Shown here piece by piece: positions 19,207 through 25,868 of a stretch of DNA of 29,012 bases. The notes beneath the pieces were generated by a model, which was not told the DNA's origin, searched no databases, and worked only from the letters and a program-made list of their open reading frames with translations. Each line of letters starts with the position of its first letter. Position 1 is the stretch's first letter. The position numbers and the translations under genes were made by a program. The DNA is from an uncultured Collinsella sp. (lineage in GTDB: Bacteria > Actinomycetota > Coriobacteriia > Coriobacteriales > Coriobacteriaceae): positions 1 to 29,012 of the forward strand of contig CAKTVQ010000019.1 of the NCBI GenBank assembly GCA_934630375.1, read 5' to 3'.

Positions 19207-19370
19207 GTGGAGGGGATCCGTCCGCGCGGGACACGGCAGGCTGTCATCCGGTCGGCATCGAATCTATATCCAGTCGAGGCTTTGCGCGGAGAATCCGCGT
19301 GTTTGTTTCGCGAACACGCACCGGCTTCGGCCGCCTGCCGGCGTCCTCGCCCGCTCGCTACAAACGCTTC

Positions 19371-19417
19371 GCGTTTGCTTAACGCTCGCGCCCTGCACAG
19401 AGTTCGATTCTCCGCGG
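19371..19417 (+). repeat. 47-bp direct repeat with tmRNA T-arm sequence (copy B)
   Basis: This is the second copy of the repeat, lying just beyond the ssrA terminator. Bases 19400-19416 are a perfect 17-bp inverted match to the tmRNA T-arm at 19483-19499. The two flank the terminator hairpin. Confidence 0.8.
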
Positions 19418-19430
19418 TATCTATAAGTAA

Positions 19431-19463
19431 TAAAAAAGCAGGTAGATACAAATATCTACCTGC
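19431..19463 (-). terminator. ssrA terminator
   Basis: On the minus strand a perfect 11-bp stem (19453-19463 with 19438-19448) with a 4-nt loop is followed by six T. It starts 11 bp after the tmRNA CCA end. Confidence 0.93.
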
Positions 19464-19473
19464 CTGTTACTTA

Positions 19474-19837
19474 TGGTGGAGGCGCGGAGAATCGAACTCC
19501 GGTCCACGAAAGCCCCCTGATTGGCATCTCCAAGCTCAGTCGCTGGTTTAGTCTCGGACGCTTTGCGCGCAGCGACACGCTCGCGGCGTCCTAACCGGTT
19601 CGATCTTAGCCCGCACCATACCGATTACGTGCGCAGGAGCATTCCCCTAAAATGACGTCGCGCCGGTGTCGGGGAAATCACCGGGTTGACGCGCCGCAAT
19701 AAATTAAGCAGCGAGAGCCATAGGCTCAAAAGAAGAGTTGTTGTCAATTCAATTTGACGGTACCCCTGTTTAACGAGGCGAGGAGACCTCGGCTTGCTTC
19801 CTCTCTCAGAGCTATCGTGTCGAAACCAGTCGCCCCC
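19474..19837 (-). ncRNA. ssrA: Transfer-messenger RNA (tmRNA)
   Basis: This 364-nt gene encodes the trans-translation RNA that rescues stalled ribosomes with SmpB. The 5' end GGGGGCGACTGGTTTCGACA has the tmRNA signature and pairs as a 7-bp acceptor stem (one G-U) with the 3' strand CGCCTCC before ACCA. The T-arm GGAGTTCGATTCTCC is intact and CCA is encoded. The tag frame (19745 down to 19704) reads DNNSSFEPMALAA then TAA, ending in the conserved ALAA degron; the exact resume codon is inferred. A strong terminator follows. No convincing promoter was identified in 19838-19920. Confidence 0.95.
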
Positions 19838-20012
19838 GAATGTCGGGAAAGTCTGGATGGCATTGGGCACGAGTACCCGACAACCGTCGACTTTTCAAGG
19901 AACATGCGGGGCGAGCCCCACTTGTGGAGTGTTATCTTACCACGTTCTGAAAGCGGACAGCTGTTCTATGCACGAGCTGTGAAGACCCCAATGTGCGCCG
20001 CACTTCGCACTT

Positions 20013-20040
20013 TTGTTACCGATCGCGTCACGTATATTTT
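20013..20040 (+). promoter_or_regulatory. Putative promoter of the 144-residue protein gene
   Basis: TTGTTA (20013-20018) and TATTTT (20035-20040) are separated by 16 nt, 35 bp before the start codon. Confidence 0.35.
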
Positions 20041-20074
20041 CGCCAAGCAAAATTGACCCGTCGAAAGGACCGTT

Positions 20075-20509
20075 ATGGATACCAAACAGCAACTCGTCAA
20101 TGCCCTCGCAGGCTTGGGCTCAACCATTACCGAAGCTATGGATGTCATCGAGGGCTTTGTCCCCTGCGGACATCCCGCCCTCACGGTATCGAACGCACTC
20201 GTCGCGCTGGACGCTGACGATGATGCAACTCTCGCCCAGCAGCTTGAGACCGTCGAGGGCTTTATCGACCACGTGAGTGAGAACCGCGGCGTGGCCGCCT
20301 ACCACGGCATCGAGGTCGAGCTCGCGGGTCCCAAAGCCAATCTGTTCGCAGCAATCCGCGAAGTAGGCGCCCTTATGCAGACCGCAGGCGTCAAGAACAC
20401 CCAGGTCAACGAGTGGGTCTACCGCAGTCTGGCCGCACTCGACAGCTCCGACGAAAAGGCAGCCGAGCTGCTCGCAGAAAGTCCCGCCATCAAGGCCGAG
20501 CTTTTGTAA
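20075..20509 (+). CDS. Hypothetical protein, acidic, no family recognised
   Basis: I do not recognise this 144-residue protein. It is acidic and rich in Ala, Leu, Glu and Asp, with mostly helical-looking segments. There is no signal peptide, no membrane segment and no metal-binding motif; cysteine is rare (CGHP near residue 31). AAAGGA lies 6 nt before the ATG, and codon use matches the neighbours, so it is very probably expressed. It is the only plus-strand gene in its surroundings, divergent from ssrA and convergent with the PIN toxin gene. Confidence 0.75.
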   Translation: MDTKQQLVNALAGLGSTITEAMDVIEGFVPCGHPALTVSNALVALDADDDATLAQQLETVEGFIDHVSENRGVAAYHGIEVELAGPKANLFAAIREVGALMQTAGVKNTQVNEWVYRSLAALDSSDEKAAELLAESPAIKAELL

Positions 20510-20518
20510 ATAGCAGAC

Positions 20519-20555
20519 GCGGGTCCCTTGGTGCATCGTCGCCCAAGAGGCCCGC
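20519..20555. terminator. Hairpin between convergent genes
   Basis: A 13-bp stem with two mismatched or wobble positions (20519-20531 with 20543-20555) lies between the stop codons of the plus-strand hypothetical gene and the minus-strand PIN gene. T tracts are poor on both sides, so it may be a weak bidirectional terminator. Confidence 0.5.
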
Positions 20556-20567
20556 AAACAGTTCGCG

Positions 20568-21083
20568 TCAACCGATTGCCGCGCCGCCGCGTTCGGCCAA
20601 GGCCAAAATCGGCATCATTTGACGCGGGGTCTTTGCTGCAAGATCAGCATGTTCGAGCAGCTTGCGATCGTTGGTCACCAAGTAATCGACCTGTGCGCGC
20701 TTGCACGCGGCGAGTACCAAGTTGTCCTCGTAATCGCGATGGAGCGCTAAGTATTTGTCGGCCAGCCAAAGGTCCGACGCATCTGCACCCACGGCCGTGG
20801 CGTTTTCGGTCATGTTCCGAACAAACGCCAACGCCGCATCGCCAATTGCGCGGGCAGATGCCTCGTCGAGCGCTCCCCCACTGGCAAGAACGCTACGCTT
20901 CAGTTCGTGTTGGACAACGTACAGCACGTCCTTAGCGATATGCACCGGAAAGAACAGCAACGCCCCCGTCTCCGTCGCCCGCCCAATAAACGCACGCGCG
21001 GCAAGCGACTCGGCATGGTCGACGCAAAACGAATCAACCCATACGTTGGCGTCCACCATGATCTTGAGAGGCGCCCCACTCAC
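20568..21083 (-). CDS. PIN-domain toxin (VapC-like)
   Basis: The 171-residue protein is a PIN-domain nuclease, expected to cut RNA with a divalent metal. The acidic residues fit the fold: Asp11 (VDANVWVDSF), the YEDNLVLAA helix (Asp118/Asp120) and TNDRKL (Asp139). It is longer than classical VapC (about 130). The GTG start overlaps the TGA stop of the upstream antitoxin gene by four bases (GTGA), so the pair is translationally coupled as in type II toxin-antitoxin modules. Confidence 0.82.
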   Translation of the reverse strand: MSGAPLKIMVDANVWVDSFCVDHAESLAARAFIGRATETGALLFFPVHIAKDVLYVVQHELKRSVLASGGALDEASARAIGDAALAFVRNMTENATAVGADASDLWLADKYLALHRDYEDNLVLAACKRAQVDYLVTNDRKLLEHADLAAKTPRQMMPILALAERGGAAIG

Positions 21084-21433
21084 TGGATCATCCCCTTTTG
21101 GCGATAATGCTCATCCATGGCGTCGGAATAGATTGTGTCCCAACCGCGATCGTCGGATACGGGCGATGTAGCGATGCCCAAATCTGCATAAAGCCGGTCT
21201 GCCGCTGCCCATGATGCGGCGAACGGAGTATCGGGCGCGACGGTCTGCTGCCGGCCATCAACGGCAGACAGCACTTCCTCACACTGTCCACCACCCTGCG
21301 CGACCTTGGCCACCACCTTTTTGATGAGCTCGGGCAGTGACCCGCCCGAAAGCCGCAGTACCTCCTCGGCACGGTTCTTGACCTGGCGGTCTACGCGAAC
21401 GTTCACCTGTGCCATGCCGCTAACAGCACCCAC
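21080..21433 (-). CDS. RelB/DinJ-like ribbon-helix-helix antitoxin
   Basis: The 117-residue protein begins with a typical RHH DNA-binding segment (AQVNVRVDRQVKNRAEEVL, then GGSLPELIKKVV) and continues with a less ordered, acidic C-terminal part suited to toxin binding. It would neutralise the PIN protein and repress the operon. The GTG start at 21433 has GAAGGGAG about 9 nt upstream; the internal ATG at 21415 lacks a ribosome binding site. DinJ-type antitoxins more often accompany YafQ/RelE toxins, so its pairing with a PIN protein is somewhat unusual. Confidence 0.78.
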   Translation of the reverse strand: MGAVSGMAQVNVRVDRQVKNRAEEVLRLSGGSLPELIKKVVAKVAQGGGQCEEVLSAVDGRQQTVAPDTPFAASWAAADRLYADLGIATSPVSDDRGWDTIYSDAMDEHYRQKGMIQ

Positions 21434-21452
21434 GTTGACCCGCTCCCTTCAA

Positions 21453-21501
21453 TTGCTAGCACCGCTAGCAACACTATATAGAGAAGCTAGCAAATGGTCA
21501 A
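21453..21501 (-). promoter_or_regulatory. Toxin-antitoxin promoter with TTGCTAGC operators
   Basis: On the minus strand TTGACC (21496-21501) and TATAGT (21473-21478) are separated by 17 nt. A perfect 19-bp palindrome, TTGCTAGC-N3-GCTAGCAA (21453-21471), abuts the -10, and a third half-site (21486-21493) lies in the spacer. This layout suits autorepression by the RHH antitoxin. Confidence 0.7.
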
Positions 21502-21503
21502 AT

Positions 21504-21549
21504 GCAAAAGACCTGCGCCCGAACGACGCCGATGCCGTCTGGGCGCAGG
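21504..21549 (-). terminator. Terminator of the metal ATPase operon
   Basis: A 9-bp stem (21541-21549 with 21512-21520, CCTGCGCCC/GGGCGCAGG) encloses a second partial hairpin and is followed on the minus strand by TCTTTTG. Confidence 0.65.
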
Positions 21550-21575
21550 CCAGATAACGTGGGCGAACACGTCTG

Positions 21576-23651
21576 CTAGCGCAGGTAAGCCTTCGCGTTG
21601 CTCAGGCTGTAGGCAATCGTCGAGCCGTTGTGCAGCAGCGACGACGTCTGCGGGGTAATCGCGCCGGTGATCCCCAGCGCCAACAGCGCCGAGTTGGTGA
21701 GCATCACCTTGGAATACGAACTCGTCAGACGGTCGATAAGCCCCTGACTCATGCGGCGCAGGCGCACGATCGCGGCAAGATCCGTATCGGTCAGGATGAT
21801 ATCGGCGACCTCCTTGGCGATGTCGCTTCCGCCGCCCATGGCCAAGCCCACGTCGGCCAGGCCCAGCGCCGGCGAATCGTTGACGCCGTCGCCCACCATG
21901 GCAACATGGCGCCCCTCGCTCTTAATGCGCTCCACATAGGCGTACTTGTCCTCGGGCAGCAGCTCGGCCTTAAACTCGTCAACGCCCGCCTCGCGCGCAA
22001 TGCGCTCGGCCGTGCGCTCGGAGTCACCCGTGAGCATGACCACGTGCTTGACGCCCAGCGCATGCAGGTCGGCGATGGCCTCACGGACCCCGGGCTTGAG
22101 CGGATCCTCGATGCCGAGCACGCCGACGACCTTGCCATCGACCGCCAGATACAGCGGCGACAGGCCCTGCATCTGGAGCTCGATTTGCTCCTTAATGTCG
22201 GACTCGAGCTGCGCGCCCTCATCCTCGAATACAAAGTGCGCGGAACCGATGATGGCGCGACGCCCCTCAATGGACGAAGCGATGCCGTGCGCCACGATGT
22301 ACTCGACGGCGGCATGGCGCTCGCGGTGCTCGAGCCCGCGCTCGCGTGCCGCATTGACCACGGCACGCGCCACCGGATGCGGAAAATGCTCCTCCAAGCA
22401 AGCGGAAAGGCGCAGGACCTCGTCCTCGCTCCAGCCGTCGGTCGTGAGCACGCAAGCTAGGCGCGGCTGGGCCTCGGTCAGCGTACCGGTCTTGTCAAAG
22501 ACAATGGTATCGGCCTTGGCAAACGACTCAAAGTACTTAGCGCCCTTGACCATAACGCCCATCTTGGCAGCATCGCTCATGGCAGTCATGACGGCAACGG
22601 AACCCGTGAGCTTGAGTGCGCACGAGTAGTCGACCATCAGTGCCGCGGAGGTCTTGATGAGACTGCGCGTGGTGAGCGCAACCAGGCCCGCGAGCAGGAA
22701 GTTCCACGGGACGATCTTGTTGGCAAGGTCCTCCATATGCGACTGGCCCTCGGACTTGAGCGAGTCGGCCGTCTGCACGAGCGAGACGATTGAGCGCAGT
22801 TTGGTTTGCGCCGTATTGGCGCGCACGCGCACCAAGATGCCGCCGTCTTCCACGACGGTACCGGCGAACACGTCGTCGCCCACGCTGCGCTCGACGGCCA
22901 GCGGCTCGCCGGTCAGGGTCGCCTGGTTGACCATAGCGCTCCCCTGCTCGACAACACCGTCGATGCAGATGGACATGCCGGTGCGCACGGCGACCAAGTC
23001 GCCGGGCTCGAGCTCGGTGGCGGCAACGCTTACCTCGGTGTCGCCGACGACCTTTTGCGCCTTGTCGGGCACATCGAGCAGCGAGTTGATGAGCTCGTTT
23101 TCGCTCATGGCGCGGGTGTAGTCCTCGAGCAGCTCGCCCACGTTGAGCAGGAACATTGTCTGGCCCGCGGTGTCGACATCACGCTTGACGAACGAAATGC
23201 CGATGGCCGAAGCGTCGAGCACGGGAACGGTCAGGCGCGGCTGCGCGAGCTCATGAAGGGCGGCGCGCAAAAATGCCATGTAACCGGCCACGACAAACAC
23301 CGCACGCAGAGGCGTCGGCAAGAACCAGCGACGTGCGTAATGGGCACCGATAAGTGTGGCAAGATCCATGACGAGCTTGTGCTTGCGTGGCTCAAGCTGC
23401 ATCACGTAGCCTGTCTTTGCGTCGGCAATGGCCTGAGCGTCGAGCGCACCGACGGCGGCCAGCACGGCATCGCGGCGCGACTCGTCGTATTCGAGTGCCA
23501 TCTGGCCGATGCGGCCGTAGACGCGCACCTTGTGCACGCCGTCGATGTCGCCGCCAAGCTTAAGAAGTGCATCGAGATCGCTCTCTGGCACAGGACCCGC
23601 CAATTGAAGACGGGTCCTGCCGGGGATCTCGCTAATAATCGAGAATCTCAT
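21576..23651 (-). CDS. P1B-type heavy-metal translocating ATPase (CtpC-like)
   Basis: The 691-residue membrane pump should export a transition metal using ATP. Visible are TGEP (247-250), the phosphorylated Asp386 in DKTGT, the P1B-type HP pair (425-426) and GDGVND (587-592). The N-terminal ferredoxin-like domain (1-60, PGRTRLQL) lacks a CxxC metal site. The intramembrane motif is SCALK (343-347) instead of the usual CPC, so metal specificity cannot be read directly. Relatively few hydrophobic segments are predicted (around 100-155, 315-350, 650-675). It lies 18 bp after a small DUF1490-like gene, an arrangement like mycobacterial CtpC-PacL1, which handles zinc. A palindromic operator precedes the pair. 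Confidence 0.88.
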   Translation of the reverse strand: MRFSIISEIPGRTRLQLAGPVPESDLDALLKLGGDIDGVHKVRVYGRIGQMALEYDESRRDAVLAAVGALDAQAIADAKTGYVMQLEPRKHKLVMDLATLIGAHYARRWFLPTPLRAVFVVAGYMAFLRAALHELAQPRLTVPVLDASAIGISFVKRDVDTAGQTMFLLNVGELLEDYTRAMSENELINSLLDVPDKAQKVVGDTEVSVAATELEPGDLVAVRTGMSICIDGVVEQGSAMVNQATLTGEPLAVERSVGDDVFAGTVVEDGGILVRVRANTAQTKLRSIVSLVQTADSLKSEGQSHMEDLANKIVPWNFLLAGLVALTTRSLIKTSAALMVDYSCALKLTGSVAVMTAMSDAAKMGVMVKGAKYFESFAKADTIVFDKTGTLTEAQPRLACVLTTDGWSEDEVLRLSACLEEHFPHPVARAVVNAARERGLEHRERHAAVEYIVAHGIASSIEGRRAIIGSAHFVFEDEGAQLESDIKEQIELQMQGLSPLYLAVDGKVVGVLGIEDPLKPGVREAIADLHALGVKHVVMLTGDSERTAERIAREAGVDEFKAELLPEDKYAYVERIKSEGRHVAMVGDGVNDSPALGLADVGLAMGGGSDIAKEVADIILTDTDLAAIVRLRRMSQGLIDRLTSSYSKVMLTNSALLALGITGAITPQTSSLLHNGSTIAYSLSNAKAYLR

Positions 23652-23669
23652 AGTTTGTGCCTGGGAGCG

Positions 23670-23915
23670 TTACTCGGCTGCCTCGTCAGCAGCGGCCTCG
23701 CTCTGGGTGATGTAAGCAGCCTCGGCAACCATGTCGTCGACATTAGCCTTGGCCTGCTCGACCATGTCCTGGTAGCCGTTCTTGATGCGCATGCCGCACG
23801 CAATGCCCTGAACGCAGGCATTCTTGACCGGAGCGCTGGTAAGCAGCTTGATGCCGGCCGTGCCAAGCAGAAAACCGCCACCGACAAGCAGGGTATTGAA
23901 CGTCGACTTCTTCAT
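23670..23915 (-). CDS. Small membrane-anchored protein resembling DUF1490/PacL (DUF6110-like)
   Basis: The 81-residue protein has a basic start (MKKS), one hydrophobic segment (about 8-24, LLVGGGFLLGTAGIKLL) and a helical tail ending in an acidic Ala/Glu stretch. By eye the segment APVKNACVQGIACGMRIK resembles the corresponding part of mycobacterial DUF1490/PacL proteins, which sit beside P-type ATPases and act as metal-binding partners. The His/Asp metal tail of PacL1 is not present; the tail here offers only Asp/Glu. ATG 23915 has AAGGGAG about 8 nt upstream; the longer frame starting 20 codons earlier is not supported. Confidence 0.7.
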   Translation of the reverse strand: MKKSTFNTLLVGGGFLLGTAGIKLLTSAPVKNACVQGIACGMRIKNGYQDMVEQAKANVDDMVAEAAYITQSEAAADEAAE

Positions 23916-24023
23916 GTTGCTTCTCCCTTTTGCCGCATTGGACGCGGCATGGTGCTTCAGCACCCGAGTAAACAAGTTTGCTCGAGCACGCTTTTGAAAT
24001 ATCTCAATTTTATCTAACTATCT

Positions 24024-24043
24024 AGGTCAGCCATGGCTAACCT
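24024..24043. promoter_or_regulatory. Palindromic operator upstream of the DUF1490-like/ATPase operon
   Basis: The 20-bp sequence AGGTCAGCCATGGCTAACCT is a palindrome with one mismatched pair. Its arms resemble DtxR/IdeR-type half-sites (AGGTTAG) but with wider spacing. It lies about 110 bp before the start codon at 23915. A closely similar site lies at 27749-27766. The regulator is unknown. Confidence 0.6.
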
Positions 24044-24085
24044 TTTGAAAATTAACGATGCGGAGTAACCGATTGTCAATGTGAG

Positions 24086-24102
24086 AAAGGGACTGTCCCT
24101 TT
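24086..24102. repeat. 17-bp palindrome AAAGGGA-CTG-TCCCTTT
   Basis: A perfect 7-bp inverted repeat with a 3-nt centre lies 8 bp beyond the ABC exporter stop codon. It could serve as a weak terminator, though no T tract follows on the minus strand. The GGACTGTCC core also occurs in the 60-nt element family. Confidence 0.55.
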
Positions 24103-24110
24103 GCCCCTTC

Positions 24111-25868
24111 TTACAACTGCCAGGTAGCTGCTTCCTTTTGCAGCGCCACCATGCGAGCGAATTCTCCACCTGCCGCCTTGAGTTGCGCCGGGGCGCCCTG
24201 CTCGGCGACCACGCCATCTTTGAGCACGACGATCTTGTCGGCATTTTCTACCGTACGCATGCGGTGGGCGATTACGATGACCGTTTTGCCGGCGAGCAGG
24301 CGAGAAAGCGCTTGCTGCACCACGGTTTCGTTCTCCACGTCCAAGCTCGCCGTCGCCTCGTCCAGCAGCACGATAGGCGCATCCTTAAGCAGCGCACGGG
24401 CGATGGAGATGCGCTGGCGCTCACCGCCGGAAAGCTTGGAGCCGTTCTCGCCAATCATGGTGTCATAGCCCTGCGGCATGCGGCTTACGAACTCGTCGCA
24501 GTTGGCGGCACGCGCGGCCGCGAGGACTTCCTCGTCGGTGGCCTCGCGACGGCCCAGGCGGATGTTGCCCATCACCGTGTCGTCAAAGAGCAGCACGTCC
24601 TGGAACACAATGGCGTAGTCGCGCAGCAGTACCTCGGGGTCCACGCCCGCAACATCCACGTCACCCACGGTAACCTTGCCCGCGGTGGCATCCCAAAAGC
24701 GCGCGGCCAGTCGGCTCACCGTAGACTTGCCAGAGCCCGAAGGACCGACCAGTGCCGTGACCTCGCCTTCCTTAGCGGTAAAGCTCACATCGGCAAGAAC
24801 TTTCTCGCCGGCGCGGCCGTCGTCGCCCGCGCCGTAACCAAACGCTACGTGATCGAACACCACATCGTGACCCATAGGCTCGAACTTCTCGCTGCCCTGC
24901 GCCACGGGCTCCTCCATGATGGAGCGCATGCGCTTGGCCGACGACTCGGCGGCAAACAGCTCGGACATCAGCATCAGCGCCTGGTCAAAGGGCGCATAGA
25001 TGCGGCTCACCATAAGCAGGAAGGCAAACATCACCAAAAAGTCGACCTGGCCGGAGGCGACCATCGCAGCGCCCGTGACCAACGTGGTGGCAATCCCCAG
25101 GCGCAGGATGGCAAAAGCGGAGTTGACCAAAAGCCCGTTAGCGAGCTCGCCCTTGGTGGTCTCGCGCTCCTCGGCATTGATCACGGCGTTGAGACCCCCA
25201 AGATAATGGGCTTCCTGATTGGTGGCGCGGATTTCGCGCACGCAATCGAGCGTCTCCTGGATCGCCTCGGTAACCTTGACCTTCTCGGCGCGAACACGGT
25301 CGAAAACCGGGGTCATGGGCCCGCGTGTCAGATACAGCACGGCAAAGGCCACGGGCACGCTCCAAAACGCCGCAATCGCCAGCTGCCAGCAAAAGAACAG
25401 CGACGCCACGAACACGATGGCGCTTGCGATGATGGCGCCCCAGAGTTCTCCCAGCACATGACTGTAGGCATGCTCCATAGTCTGAACGTCGCCCATGATG
25501 GTTTCGGTTAGATCGGCCAGATCACGACGGCCGAAAAACGACAACGGCAGTTTGCGCAAGCGCTCGGCAATCCCCATGCGCTGCTTGCCGCACTCCTCGT
25601 AAAAGATGCAGTAGGTGTAGTAGTACTGCTGCCAATTGGAGGCAAAGAGCAGCACAAAGAAAATAACAAGCCCGCCCACGATAGGCAGCGCGTCCGGCAG
25701 GTCGGCCCCACTGGTGAGATGCCCGACAAAGCCGGCCATGGCCAAAAACAGAAAGCCCATGCCGGCCATGGTGATGAGATTGGTAAGCGTGGTCCAGAAT
25801 ATGCCGCGCTTTACGCCGGCGATGCCTTTGTCGGACAGGAAATACTTCTTTTGGAATGAGGCGAACAT
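24111..25868 (-). CDS. ABC exporter half-transporter (YbtP/YbtQ-like), second subunit
   Basis: The 585-residue protein fuses an exporter-type membrane domain (about 20-310, six predicted segments) to an ATPase domain. Catalytic motifs are complete: Walker A GPSGSGKST (375-383), signature LSGGERQR (479-486), Walker B/D-loop DEATASLD (503-510) and the H-loop IAHR. It begins directly after the stop codon of the first subunit (TAAATG, no gap), so the two form a coupled heterodimer. Such pairs with an AraC regulator resemble the yersiniabactin-type YbtPQ system, which takes part in metal-siderophore transport; the substrate here is inferred, not seen. Confidence 0.88.
   Translation of the reverse strand: MFASFQKKYFLSDKGIAGVKRGIFWTTLTNLITMAGMGFLFLAMAGFVGHLTSGADLPDALPIVGGLVIFFVLLFASNWQQYYYTYCIFYEECGKQRMGIAERLRKLPLSFFGRRDLADLTETIMGDVQTMEHAYSHVLGELWGAIIASAIVFVASLFFCWQLAIAAFWSVPVAFAVLYLTRGPMTPVFDRVRAEKVKVTEAIQETLDCVREIRATNQEAHYLGGLNAVINAEERETTKGELANGLLVNSAFAILRLGIATTLVTGAAMVASGQVDFLVMFAFLLMVSRIYAPFDQALMLMSELFAAESSAKRMRSIMEEPVAQGSEKFEPMGHDVVFDHVAFGYGAGDDGRAGEKVLADVSFTAKEGEVTALVGPSGSGKSTVSRLAARFWDATAGKVTVGDVDVAGVDPEVLLRDYAIVFQDVLLFDDTVMGNIRLGRREATDEEVLAAARAANCDEFVSRMPQGYDTMIGENGSKLSGGERQRISIARALLKDAPIVLLDEATASLDVENETVVQQALSRLLAGKTVIVIAHRMRTVENADKIVVLKDGVVAEQGAPAQLKAAGGEFARMVALQKEAATWQL

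Noticed and set aside
19054..19551. Open frames across the tandem repeats and tmRNA
   Set aside because: They run through the repeat array, the terminator and ssrA. Peptides such as RRGESNSGPRKPP are reverse readings of tmRNA.
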